From positions 1 through 19,308 of the forward strand of contig DAOTFU010000019.1 in NCBI GenBank assembly GCA_035446765.1: a stretch of 19,308 bases of DNA, given 5' to 3'. This DNA comes from JALOAF01 sp035446765 (GTDB taxonomy: Bacteria; Patescibacteriota; Gracilibacteria; Absconditabacterales; Absconditicoccaceae). The position numbers and the translations under genes were made by a program. The notes beneath the pieces were generated by a model that was given only the letters and a program-made list of their open reading frames with translations, had not been told where the DNA came from and searched no databases. Positions 8,039-18,855 of this stretch are shown in pieces (position 1 is the stretch's first letter; each line of letters begins with the position of its first letter).

Positions 8039-10465
8039 TTATTTATCCATCAGGGAGTATCATATCAAAAATTTGGATACATCTCCAAAAACTTTTCCAG
8101 CAGTTTGTGCTCACCAATAACTTGTCCTCGGTCTACGAACTTGTATCACCACAATATATCTAGGATCTTCCTTTGTAATCAATCATACAAACGAACCATT
8201 TGTCCAACCATTTCATTGTTGGTATTTTCACTTAAAAGATATCTGAGAGGTTCAACTCTTTCAACCCAAAGTATATCATTCTATTCTTATATTGTTTTGA
8301 TAGTCCGGATTCTTTTCCATCACACTAAACAATCATTCTTTGATTTCTTCTGCGGTTTCTGGCCTAAAAATCTGCCTCAACATTTTAGCCTTATTTTCAT
8401 AATAAACATTTGTATCTACATCGCGTATACCAGCCAATATAGTAGGCTTCATATAATAACCACCATTTACCAAAGAACCATAGGCAGCTGCAATTTGTAT
8501 AGGAGTAGCCAAAAGTCACTGCCCAAAAGAATTATTTAAATATCTAGCCAAAGAAACTGTAGTCACAGACTCCATAGAACCTTCGTCCTCACCAGCCAAT
8601 TCAATATTGGTTAATTGACCAAAATTCAATTTACTCAGATAATTATAAAAATTATTTTTTCAAACAGCTTGCACTATCCTAACCATTCATATATTACAAG
8701 AATATATCAGTGCATTCATAAAAGAGTGTTCTCACATACAATGTTTGTTGTCAGCATTTTTGATAGTATATGGACCTACTTTTACTTCACCAGGATCATT
8801 GTAAAAATCATAAAAACTAATCTCATCAGTATCTATGCCCACACCTACAGTAAATATTTTAAATATACTACCTGGCTCATAAGCCATGGATATATTTTTA
8901 TCTACAAATACTTGAGGTCAATAAATATTTTTGGCTATATACTTTTTTATACTCGTATCAACCCTTTCATACGTTGTAGCCAATCTAGTCTCTCCACCAG
9001 TCTTTATGTAAACTGGTATGTCTATATATGTTTCATTGTCTATTACATAAGAATGATCTACATCCAAGGGTTGTAAAGTATATACATCATCATAACTATT
9101 AGGGTCAAAAGAAGGATAATTGATAGATGCTTTTACATATCCATTATTTGGATCATAAACCAACACACTTACAGAATCTGCTCTCAAAGACTCCTGCCAC
9201 TTTTTGGCTATATTCTCAATCTCTTTTTGTATACCTATATCTATAGTAAGATAAACATGATCTCAATTTACTACATCTTCTATCTCAAACTCATTTGCTC
9301 ATACGTTTCATATCCAAGCAGAAGCACGACCAATAATTTTACCATCTTTACCACGCAAGACATCATCAAAATATTGCTCTATACCATAAAATGATTCTCA
9401 GTTTTTGTCTACATAACCCAATACATTAGACAAAAAATTCCCATAAGGATAATATCTTTTTGTATAAGATTCCAGTCACAATCAATGTAATATTGGTATA
9501 TTAGCCAATGTGCGCTCTTGATAATATTCCAATTTTAAATCTTTTACCATCTGGGCTACTATTGGATTTGCATTAGACAATATCTTTACATATCTATTTT
9601 CTTGTTCTACAAAATTACGATCAAAATCAGTATAATGTTGTAAATATCAATATTTCTTCAAAAGTTTTTTTAAAGGTTCACTATCTCTAGATATATTTCC
9701 CACATCATCTGGATCTATATAAACATAGTTATCATATTTTATAGTAATATAACTTAAATCTAATTCTTCTAATTCTTCCAGAAAACTCTTATTTGAAAAA
9801 AATCATATATAGTTTTTGTCTTTTATACCAACTTCTATCCTCTTATCCAAACCATTTTTTATAAGATTTTCAGCTACTCATGTAGTAAAGTTTGTTATTA
9901 TATTTTCTCTTTGCTCATAGTATCCAGTCCAATCAAAAGTATAGTATCAGTCACTCACAATACCACTACCCATATAAAAAAAATCAGGCGCTTTGGGTAA
10001 TAAATCCTTCATTGCAAAAATCTCTAAATTTTCTATACAATCTACCTTATCTAATTGATCCATACTATGTATCTCACAAAGATGCTTGTAGACTACAGGT
10101 ACAATTATACCTATAAATTTTTCTTTTTCTCATATAAATTTTGGATCTACAAAAACATTATACATAGATATATTGTCTGTCAATTGAAGTTCATTTTTAG
10201 ATTTATCATAAGCATATATATTACCCCTATCTGCTTCCAATAAAGACTGACTAATGTGTTGCCTATTTAGTAAATCATCATATCTTTTGTGATGCACAAT
10301 CTGCACAAAAAACAATCTCAAAAATAATATGAAAAAAAATAAGGCAAATATAAAAAAGACTACAAATTCTTGTGAATTAAAAAAATCTCTCAAATATTTA
10401 TTTTTCTTCAATTTTTGATTTATATATCTACTCAAAGACAATCTATATCAAAACAATCTCAACAT
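8039..10465 (-). CDS. Class B penicillin-binding protein (FtsI/PBP2-type transpeptidase)
   Basis: The 808-residue protein has one N-terminal membrane helix (about residues 35-60), then ADRGNIYAYD, the RGxI block that opens class B PBP pedestal domains. The transpeptidase domain has EPGSIFK (Ser533, Lys536), YSCN (Ser589, Asn591) and GGKSGTSQ (Lys736). It cross-links peptidoglycan outside the membrane, in the septum or side wall. FtsI/PBP2 proteins are usually about 550-650 residues; the extra length lies in the region before the catalytic domain. The third motif is KSG rather than the usual KTG. The ATG at 10465 adds MLRLFGYR ahead of a possible TTG start at 10441. It heads a minus-strand run and is divergent from the pilin. 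Confidence 0.9.
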
Positions 10466-10577
10466 ATAACTAAACAATTTATATTAAATAATAAATCAAT
10501 TTTATGATTTTACATTACACATCTAACATTTAAGTATATGTGTATTTTTTTCAATACAAAAAAAGTCCAAAAAAAAT

Positions 10578-10605
10578 TTGCATTTCACAAAAAATTTACT
10601 ATATT
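10578..10605 (+). promoter_or_regulatory. Candidate sigma-70-type promoter for the pilin gene
   Basis: TTGCAT, a 16-bp spacer and TATATT lie 34 bp before the pilin start, inside the 173-bp gap (10466-10638) between divergent genes. The gap is more than 80 percent A/T by eye, so chance matches are likely. I could not assign a clear promoter for the PBP gene in the other direction. Confidence 0.4.
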
Positions 10606-10638
10606 GATGTTAATGTTTTACTTTTAATAAACAAAAAG

Positions 10639-11046
10639 ATGTTTAAAAAACTATTATTAGGATTAGGTATAGCTTGATTTCTAGGTTTGTGAAGCGTGGC
10701 AATAGTAAATGCACAAAATTTTAATCAATGATGATTTGGAACAACTGTAGATGCTGGTTGAATAGCATGAGTAACTGATGCAGCTTGAACCTCAAAAGAA
10801 GGTTGATTAATAACTGTAATCAAAAAAGCAATAAACTGGATATTGTGATTATTATCTCTGATAGTATTAGTATTATTGCTTTACGGAGGATTCAAGATGA
10901 TTACAGCTGCTGGAGATGAAACAAAATACAAAGAATGATTCAAAATTTTAAAACAAGCTGGTATATGACTTGCTGTAGTTTGACTATCTTGGTTTATAGT
11001 AAGTATAATATTTTGGATAATATGATGAACAACTCAATGAGTTTAA
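10639..11046 (+). CDS. Pilin-like VirB2/TrbC-family membrane protein
   Basis: The 135-residue protein has a signal peptide MFKKLLLGLGIAGFLGLG with probable cleavage after VNA-Q (residues 24-26). It is followed by a Gly-rich stretch (NQGGFGTTVDAGGIAG) and two hydrophobic helices at about residues 70-88 and 108-130. Between them lies YGGFKMITAAGDETKYKEG, a segment that matches the small VirB2/TrbC-like pilins often annotated in CPR genomes. Such proteins polymerise in or on the membrane; no VirB4 or other secretion gene is in the window. More than ten TGA codons are read as Gly. It has its own candidate promoter and a terminator, and sits directly upstream of the truncated dnaE. Confidence 0.7.
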
Positions 11047-11071
11047 ATTAATCTATAACAAAATAATCAAA

Positions 11072-11104
11072 AAAAAACCTCCAAACAAATTGGATGGTTT
11101 TTTT
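11072..11104 (+). terminator. Intrinsic terminator after the pilin
   Basis: AACCTCCAA pairs with TTGGATGGTT, with one bulged T and loop ACAAA, followed by a run of seven T. It should separate pilin transcription from dnaE. Confidence 0.75.
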
Positions 11105-11156
11105 ACAATTAAAAATTGCAATAAGACCCAAAATTCATATAAAAATATAAACAATG

Positions 11157-11195
11157 AATTGTACATTGTAAAATTTTAAATTGTACATTGTAAAA
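11157..11195. repeat. Two direct 17-bp repeats directly before dnaE
   Basis: AATTGTACATTGTAAAA occurs at 11157-11173 and 11179-11195, a 22-bp period. The second copy ends at the base before the GTG start of dnaE. It is low-complexity and resembles other small repeats in the window. Confidence 0.75.
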
Positions 11196-14108
11196 GTGGA
11201 TATATTTGAATTCGAGTTACGTTATAAAGCATATTGTTGACTAAGTTACAAATTTGATCTATGACGAGATCAAAAAACTATTATAGATTTGACAAAAATC
11301 ACCAACAAATGAACTAGTAAAAAAAAGATACAAGATATTACACCAGAAGAGATACACAAACTTACAGATGAAACATTCACACAACACAAAAAAGAATTTA
11401 TACAAAAAAATAAGGATATAAATTTATATCCAGGCGAAGACAAATACAAACTTTGAGATTACATAGAAAGATTAGAATATGAACTCAAAGTAATCAAAGA
11501 AATGTGATTTAACACATATTTTTTGATAGTATCAGATTTTGTATCTTGGGCCAAATCAAATCAGATAGTAGTGTGACCGGGTAGAGGTTCTGGAGCAGGA
11601 TCTTTATTGGCTTGGGTGACAAAAATTACAGACATAGATCCAATGCCATTTGGGTTACTATTCGAAAGATTCTTAAATCCAGCTAGGATAAGTATGCCCG
11701 ACTTTGATATCGATTTTGAAGATACTCAAAGAGATAGAGTAATAGAGTATGTAAAATGAAAATATTGAGAAGAAAATGTCTGCGCAATAGGTACATTTAT
11801 GCAAATGGCTACTAGAGCTGCATTTAAAGATGCTGCTAGAGCAATATGAGTCCCTTTCGACAAATCAAACAAATTTTCGAGCTTAATACCAGATAGAACA
11901 AGTATATCTGAAGCTATAAAGACTCCAGATGGAAACGAAGAACTAAAATCTATGTACAACAACGACGACAATATCAAAAAAGCAGTATATTTTGGAGAAA
12001 ATTTAGAATGAAATATGAGACAACTATGAGTACATGCTTGTGGTGTAATTATAGCACCTGACAAGATAAATACTTTCACACCATCTCAATACGCAAAAGA
12101 AGACGATCACAATATTGTAAGTCAATACGATTGACCTACATTGGAAAATATATGACTTTTAAAGATGGACTTCTTGTGACTTAGAAACTTATCAATCATC
12201 AAAAATTGTATCAAGATAATACAAAAAAAACACGAAAATGAATGAAAAAAACTACCGGAAGTCTTAGAGGATTTTTTCAATGATGCATCATTTCATCCGC
12301 CATTGTGAGACAAACACACATTTGAAAAAGTATTTAAAGAGTGAGACACTAGTGGTATTTTCCAATTTGAATCAAAATGAATGAGAAGATTTTTGGTAAA
12401 ACTAGAACCCGACAATATCAATGATCTTGTAGCTATGAATGCCTTGTATCGTCCATGACCAATGGAATTTATCCCAAACTACATAGATAGAAAACATGGT
12501 AAAGAAGAAGTAAAATATATGCATGATGAACTCAAGCAAATATTGATCAGAAAATACAAAAAACCAGAAATAGTAAAAGATGAAGAAAAAAAATTAATAG
12601 AAGATTTATCTCCTATCATGGACATTACTTACTGAATAGCTGTTTATCAGGAGCAGCTTATGTTTTTGGTACAAAATATGGCATGATTTTCTCTAGCTGA
12701 AGCGGATATTTTGAGAAGATGAGTATGAAAAAAGAAAAAAGAAATCATAGATAAATTAAAAAAAGAATTTACAAAAAGATGACAAACACACAGATGATAC
12801 AAACCCGAGACCGCAAAATTTGTATATGAAAAAATGATAGAACCAGCTGCCTCTTATTCTTTCAATAAATCCCATTCTGTATGTTACGCTTGGATTGCTT
12901 ATCAAACAGCTTATCTCAAGGCACATTTTCCAGTAGAATTTTATGCTGCACTCATTAGATCTGTAGAAGAAGATACAGAAGATCAAGCAAAATATATCTA
13001 TGAAACACAAAACCATGGTATAGAAGTTTTACCACCAAATATCAATGAATCATTTAATCATGTAGCAGCTATAAACGGAAAGATTAGGATATGATTTTTG
13101 TGAATTAAGTGAATATGATTTGATGTATGAGAATTTATACAGCAAGAAAGACAAAAGAATTGAAAATATAACTCTTTAGAGAATTTTCTAAAAAGATGTG
13201 ATAAAGTGGTAAACAAAAAGTCATTGGAGGGATTAATTAAGGCATGATGATTGGATGAATTCTTTGATCGTAATACTTTATTAAGCAATATAAAATTTTT
13301 GCTAGAACGATCCAAATCTTCACAAAAAATGAGTACATGACTTTTTGGTATGGATGAAACTACAAGTAAAATATCATTTAGCAAAACTTATCAAACATCT
13401 TTTGAGGAAAAATTGATGATGGAACAGGACGTATTTAAGTGTTTTATATCATGACATCTACTAGACTGACTCTATCTTTATCTCAAAAAACAAACTTTTC
13501 TATCTTGGCTAAATATAGAAAAAAATATATGACCATACAAAATCACATGATATATTTCCAATATACAAAGAGCTAGAAAAAAATGATATTTTATAGAAAT
13601 AGAAGACATATCTGCCAAAAGAGAATTCTTTTTTAAAGACGTATTAGATTTCAAAAAATTCGATATTGTAATCGCTCAATGATTTAAACAAGAATGAAAT
13701 TATCCAAAAATAAGTAAATTAATCAAAACAGATCGTGAAACTCTAATAAAAAATGCCTGATGACTTTATGATGAAAATATCACTGTAACCAAAGCTAAAG
13801 GTATGAGATCATGACAAAATAAGATAGAATTATTGGCAGAAGAAGAAGGAAATACCACTACAAACAACTGACAAGCAAACAAAGACGATACCAAAAAACC
13901 AGAAAACACAGCTACAATAGAAACCAAACAAGAACCAAAAGAAGAAAATAAAACAAACTTTAATATACCTAGCAACATTTCCGATATCAAAAAAATGAAA
14001 GAAATATTGGAACAATATCCTTGAGATCAACAAATCACAATATGAGCTATAGAAAAACGCATATCTACTGAATGACTTACAAAACTACAAAATTTATTAA
14101 GAAACTAA
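11196..14108 (+). CDS. dnaE: DNA polymerase III alpha subunit lacking the PHP domain
   Basis: The 970-residue protein is the replicative polymerase alpha subunit. It starts in the linker just before RLEYELKVIKEMGFNTYFLI, then has VGPGRGSGAGS, RFLNPARISMPDFDID (Asp169, Asp171) and LLKMDFLGLRNL (Asp325). These correspond to the three catalytic Asp of E. coli DnaE. ALYRPGP, YQEQLM and FNKSHSVCYA follow, then an OB-fold (about residues 778-860), a charged linker and a C-terminal domain. Mapping the first catalytic Asp to E. coli residue 401 shows that about 232 N-terminal residues, mainly the PHP domain, are missing. The frame is closed by TAA at 11169, so no in-frame extension exists beyond a possible TTG at 11181. 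The start is GTG. nrnA begins 3 bp after the stop. Confidence 0.93.
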
Positions 14109-14111
14109 AAT

Positions 14112-15077
14112 ATGAACACAATAGACAAAATCATTGAAAAAATAGATAAAGCACAAAAAATAGCTATTTTTTGTCATGAAAATCCAGATGGTGATGCAAT
14201 TTGATCAATGTTATGATTTTGAAAATTACTCGAAAAACAATGAAAAAATGTAAATTATTTTTCACCAAACCAAGCAAGTAAAACATTTGAATTCTTAAGG
14301 TGATTTGAAAATATAAAAGACAAATTTGATTATGGATATTATCATCTAATTATATTTTTAGATTTCTCAGACTATTCTCGTTTGTGAAAAATCATAGAAG
14401 ATAAACAAGAATATTTCGACCAACAAGATATAATCACAATAGACCATCATGAATGAAGCACAAATCCATCAAATCGAACTATGTTAAAAGATACAAACGC
14501 TACAAGTACTTGTGAAATAATATTTGAAAATACTATAAACATACGAGAAAAGTATTATGATAAAGATATTGCTACATATATGTATCTGTGACTCACTACA
14601 GATTCTTGAAATTTTCGCTACGACAAAAATCACGAAAGAATACTAAAAAATGCTCTAGATCTCATAAAGCTATGAGCAGACAAAGATCTAATCATAGACA
14701 ATATGATCAACAATAAAACAATTTGAACTATGAAATTTTTAAAATTACTTCTAGACAGATTGGCCGAAGATGGAAATATACTATATACTTACTACAAAAC
14801 TAACGAACTAAAAGAATATATGATAGATAGTGAACAAGCTAGTTATGGACTTACAATCATACAAGAAATTGATTGACCAAAGGTAATTATGACCCTTAGA
14901 AAAGAATGAGACAAGATAAAATGATCTCTCAGATCCAAAAATACAGACGTAGAAAAAATAGCCAAACATTTTGGAGGATGATGACACACCTTAGCAGCAT
15001 GATTCTCCACAAAAATAGATAAAAACTTTGACAATACAAAAACAAAAATAATAAAAGAGATAAATGATTTATTATAA
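14112..15077 (+). CDS. nrnA: DHH/DHHA1 phosphoesterase, NrnA-like
   Basis: The 321-residue protein has the full two-domain layout. The DHH domain has CHENPDGDAIGS (His22, Asp26, Asp28), a second metal site, and IDHHEGS (Asp111-His112-His113). The DHHA1 domain ends in FGGGGHTLAAGF (Gly288-His292), where two of the four glycines are TGA codons. NrnA-type enzymes degrade short oligoribonucleotides (nanoRNA) and dephosphorylate pAp, using Mn2+ at the DHH site. Its length matches the family's usual 310-330. It begins 3 bp after dnaE and ends 9 bp before the sugar transferase, so the three genes probably form one transcript. A c-di-AMP phosphodiesterase role is possible from the same fold. Confidence 0.9.
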
Positions 15078-15086
15078 ATAATCAAA

Positions 15087-16451
15087 ATGAAAAGAAAGAA
15101 CAAAGATTATAATGTGCCTCTGCGCCTATTAAGACCACTAATACACATTTTTATTATAGTGGTAGTTTTCTTTACTATATACAAGTTACGTTTAATCACA
15201 GATTTAATACCCTGAATACAACTACCAATACCAGCGATAAATTACCAAGAAACAATGCTATTTGCAATTATATCTGCATGTGCTTTTGTGTGAATAGGTA
15301 TCATCAAAAATCTATACGAACTAAATAAACCAATACAAAATTACTTTCAAACATATAGCAAAGTACGAATATATCGAATAATCACCATTACATTTATCTG
15401 ATATTTTTGAAGTGGATTTATATTTAATTACTGAGTATCTAGATTTATAATATTATTTGGTGCAATTATTTCATTTTTTGGTTTATTCTTTTTTGATCAA
15501 ATATGGAATCGACTAGAAAGCTACAGACACAAAAACTGAAGAAACAAAATATTAATTATATGAGATAATTCAGACAGAAGCTATGAAGCAATAAAAACCA
15601 TAAAGCAATGATTTTCTTTCAAAACTGAATTTATAAGTGCGGAAGACATCAAAGATGTGGATATTAAAAATTATTTTATCATAGTCGCTGTAGGTATTTT
15701 TCCAAAAGAATATTTACAAAAAATATTTGAAGAAATCAGGTTTTCTACTACTAGATTTTACCATATATCAGAATGATATTTCCTAGAAGATGTAGTATAC
15801 AAACCAGAAAATATATCAAATCTAATAGCAATAGAATATAAGCACTCAAAACTAGACGGACGATCAATAGTCATGAAAAGAATATTGGACGTAATAATAG
15901 CTAGTTTTGGTATCATCATATTATCACCAATCATGTTTATTGTATGAATATTAATAAAAATAGATAGTAAGTGACCTGTATTCTTCAGACAAAAGAGAGT
16001 AGGACAAAACTGAGAATTATTTACCTTTGTAAAATTTCGTTCTATGGTAAAAAGTGCAGATGCTATGAAAAAAGATCTATTGAAAAAAAATGAAAGAAAG
16101 TGACCATTATTCAAGATAAAAAATGACCCAAGAATCACAAAATTGGGTAAATTTTTACGCAAATCGTCTATAGATGAACTACCACAATTGTTTTGTGTAA
16201 TAGCTGGAAATATGTCTATTATCTGACCAAGACCACATCTACCAGAAGAGGTAAAAAATTATAAGACACGACAAAAAAGACTACTATCTGTTAAACCAGG
16301 AATATCTGGATATGCACAAGTATTTGGTAGAGATAGCTTAAGTTTTGATGAAGAAGCAAAATTAGATCTATATTATATACAAAATCGAAATATCTTTATG
16401 GACCTATATGTAATATTTGGTACCTTCAAAGTAGTATTTAAATGAAAATAA
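15087..16451 (+). CDS. Polyprenyl-phosphate sugar-1-phosphate transferase (WbaP-like)
   Basis: The 454-residue protein has four N-terminal hydrophobic segments (about residues 15-140), a soluble Rossmann-like middle region, and from about residue 258 the bacterial sugar transferase domain (PF02397). This domain has MKRILDVIIASFGIIILSP, GPVFFRQKRVGQNG, FVKFRSM, the catalytic SIDELPQL, and GNMSIIGPRPHLPEE, with KPGISGYAQV at the end. The enzyme moves a sugar-1-phosphate from a UDP-sugar to undecaprenyl phosphate at the inner membrane, the first step of surface polysaccharide or O-antigen-like synthesis. The acceptor sugar is not readable. It follows nrnA by 9 bp. No other glycosyltransferase is in the window, so the rest of the pathway is elsewhere. 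Confidence 0.92.
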
Positions 16452-16457
16452 TACAAT

Positions 16458-16503
16458 AGAACAATAACACAATATAACAATATAACATATGTGTTATCGT
16501 TCT
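16458..16503. repeat. A/T-rich inverted repeat between the sugar transferase and ligA
   Basis: AGAACAATAACAC (16458-16470) pairs with GTGTTATCGTTCT (16491-16503) with one mismatch. The loop has tandem AACAATATAAC-like words. It could act as a weak terminator because T-rich sequence follows, but there is no clean T-run. It fits the pattern of low-complexity intergenic repeats seen elsewhere here. Confidence 0.55.
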
Positions 16504-16537
16504 ATCTTTATATTGTTTTATCGTTATATTTTTTGAA

Positions 16538-18766
16538 ATGACATTATCAGAAAACACACAAAAATTACAAAAATATATACTAGAAAACACCAAAATAAGC
16601 GAGATCCAAGATTCTGAAATTTCTAAAATATATCAAGAACTCATAGATTGTATCACAGATCACAATCACCTATATTATATCAAATCTGCTCCGATTATAT
16701 CAGATCTAGAATACGATCAACTTTTTGATTATCTAAAAAAAATAGAAGAACATTTCCCATATATTATTAGTAGCAATTCTCCTACTCAAAAACTTGTAAA
16801 TCAGATACAAGATGATTTCAAAAAAGCAGACCATAAAGTGCCAATGCTATCATTGGAAAATAGTTACAACTCAGAAGATCTAAAAGAACGAGAAGAAAGA
16901 ATCTTGAGAATATTGGAAAAAAATAGTATAAAAAATACAGAAAAATTAAATGCTGAAACATTGAAACATTGAAACATTGAAGCATTAAAACAAAAACCTA
17001 CATACATTATCGAACCAAAATTTGATTGAATTAGCATAGAATTGATATATGAAAACTGAATATTCAAACAAGCAATCACAAGATGAGATGGAATTACATG
17101 AGAAGATGTCACACAAAATGTAAAAACTATAAAAAATATTCCTAACCAATTAAAACAAAAAGTAGAATGAAAAATATCTTTTAGGTGAGAGATCTTAATT
17201 GGAAAATCAGAATTGAATAAAATTAATCAACAAAGAGAAAAAGAATGATTACAAATATATGCAAATACAAGAAATTTAGCTTCATGAAGCTTAAAACAAC
17301 TTGATACAAACATCACAGCATCTAGAAACCTTCAATGCTTCATTTACGAAATACTATATGATAAGTCCCCCTTTAAGAAGGGGGGTAGAGGGGATTTAAA
17401 AAGCCTATGATTACCAACATATTCTGAAATCTTTTCTTCAAAAAATATTGAAGAAATCATAAAAGTATGTGAAGACCCAAAAACAAAAGAAGATTTACAA
17501 AAAAAAGACATAGATTTTGACGGATTAGTAATAAAAGTAAAAGAAAATAAATTAAGAGAAATTATTTGATCAACAGCTCATCACCCAAGACGAGCAATAG
17601 CTTACAAATTTCCAGCAGAGCAGGTGAGTACTCAAATAAAGTCCATCGAGTTTCAAGTATGAAGAACTTGAATAATCACTCCTGTAGCCAAATTAGAACC
17701 AATAAAATTAAGTGGAGCAACAATATCAAGTGTATCTTTACACAATTTTGATTTTATAAAAGAAAAAGACATCCACCAAAATGATTTTGTACGACTACAA
17801 AGAAGTGGAGAAGTAATTCCATATATCACATGAGTAATAAAAGATAGGAGAAAAGAAAATAGGAAAAAGATTGATCCACCTACATACTGTCCAAGTTGTG
17901 ATACAAAACTAACTCATATAGATATGCATTATTATTGTCAAAACCCAGAATGTCCTGCACAGATCAAAGAAAAAATAATACGATTTGTATCCAAAAATTG
18001 TATGAACATTGAATGAATATGAGAAAGTATTGTAGAAATATTGGTAGACAACAATATCGTATCAAATATAGCAGATCTCTATAAATTACTAGACTTTGAG
18101 ACAGAGAGAGTAGTACGCAGATTTCCATGATTTGCCGACAAAAAAATATCAGAAATCAAAAAACAATTGGAAGAATCAAAAAATAGAGAATTTCGAAGAC
18201 TCTTAAATGCACTTTGAATACCATGAATTGGTAAAAAAACAGCTCAGGATATATCTAAAGCAATTACCCCCTTTATGAAAGGGGGACAGGGGGATTCATA
18301 TTTGAATCTAATCTCCAAATATCTTACTAATCCAGAATTTCTAATATGAATCTATGGTATCTGAGATAAAATAGTTGAATGAATAATAAATTACCGAAAC
18401 ACCAATCTAGAGCTACTCAAAAAACTAGAAGAAATTTGATTAAATTTTTCTTCACAAGAAGAAACTTTTAACTTTAAACATTCAACTTGAAACTCATTTG
18501 GTATTACATGATCTTTCGATTTACCTAGACCAAAAATAATTGAAGAAATGGAGAAAAGTTGATACGCTTTTGATACTAATCCAAATAAAAATACCAATTA
18601 TATGTTAATCGGTTCTAAACCAGGTAGTAAGCTAGCAAAAGCAGAGGAGTTGTGAATAGAAATAATCAAATGACGAGAAAATATTACTACAAAATTCCCA
18701 TTCTTGCTAGAAATCGAAACAAAAAAACCTAAAAATAATTGACCAGAACAAATGTGATTATTCTAA
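16538..18766 (+). CDS. ligA: NAD-dependent DNA ligase with in-frame repeat inserts
   Basis: The 742-residue protein is about 70 residues longer than usual for LigA. Domain order is complete. Ia has HNHLYY and the PMLSLENSY block. The adenylation domain has EPKFDG (Lys161, with the motif Gly as TGA). The OB-fold has VGRTGIITPVAKLEP, and RSGEVIPYI follows. A zinc finger (Cys451, 454, 467, 472) is next, then HhH repeats with LGIPGIGKKTAQDIS, and a BRCT domain with GITGSFDLPR. It seals nicks using NAD+. Four low-complexity repeats are translated in frame at 16954-16985, 17366-17396, 18267-18296 and 18464-18497. All lie between conserved blocks, so the core should still work. The ATG at 16538 has no Shine-Dalgarno sequence. 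Confidence 0.95.
16954..16985 (+). repeat. Four tandem 8-bp units (TGAAACAT) inside ligA
   Basis: Three perfect units and one with a single change (TGAAGCAT) lie head to tail. Because 8 is not a multiple of 3, each unit is read in a new phase, giving AETLKHGNIEAL. One phase contains an in-frame TGA read as Gly. Confidence 0.8.
17366..17396 (+). repeat. CCCCCTTTAAGAAGGGGG palindromic element inside ligA (copy 1)
   Basis: Stem ccccctt/aaggggg with loop TAAG at 17367-17384, followed by TAGAGGGGATT. Translated SPFKKGGRGD between the FIYE strand and the next helix. It is far more GC-rich than the surrounding gene. A copy lies at 18267. Confidence 0.8.
18267..18296 (+). repeat. CCCCCTTTATGAAAGGGGG palindromic element inside ligA (copy 2)
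   Basis: Stem cccccttt/aaaggggg with loop ATG at 18267-18285, followed by ACAGGGGGATT. Translated TPFMKGGQGD within the helix-hairpin-helix region, in the same phase as copy 1 (compare SPFKKGGRGD). Confidence 0.8.
18464..18497 (+). repeat. ACTTTTAACTTTAAAC repeat inside ligA
   Basis: It matches 4653-4686 at 30 of 34 bases. In ligA it encodes ETFNFKHSTGNS, with an in-frame TGA read as Gly, just before the BRCT domain. The reading frame differs from that of the copy in the glycosidase gene. Confidence 0.65.
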
Positions 18767-18770
18767 TCAC

Positions 18771-18827
18771 AGCTAATAGCCAATAGCTGATAGCTCAAAA
18801 ATATATGTGTAACAATTAGCCATTAGC
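18771..18827. repeat. AGCTAATAGCC-type low-complexity repeat after ligA
   Basis: Three overlapping AATAGC/GATAGC words at 18771-18795 and an inverted partner TTAGCCATTAGC at 18816-18827 form an imperfect inverted repeat in the 89-bp gap after ligA. No gene is visible in it. Confidence 0.45.
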
Positions 18828-18828
18828 A

Positions 18829-18851
18829 AAAATTTTATTCCATAAAATTTT
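18829..18851. terminator. Possible A/T-only hairpin after ligA
   Basis: AAAATTTTA pairs perfectly with TAAAATTTT around a 5-base loop. It is weak because it has no G/C. It ends 4 bp before the next start codon, so it could instead affect translation of that gene. Confidence 0.35.
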
Positions 18852-18855
18852 AATC

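Noticed and set aside
8105..9076. Long plus-strand ORFs of 144 and 153 codons under the standard code
   Set aside because: They are antisense to the PBP gene, whose motifs are clear in the minus strand, and their translations are low-complexity and unlike proteins.
13766..14033. Minus-strand ORFs of 74 and 67 codons near the dnaE 3' end
   Set aside because: They are antisense to the Glu/Lys/Asn-rich C-terminal linker of DnaE, which gives hydrophobic shadow ORFs.
16954..18296. CRISPR array in the repeats of ligA
   Set aside because: Units are too short or too far apart, spacers are not regular, and the stretch is part of an intact ligase reading frame.
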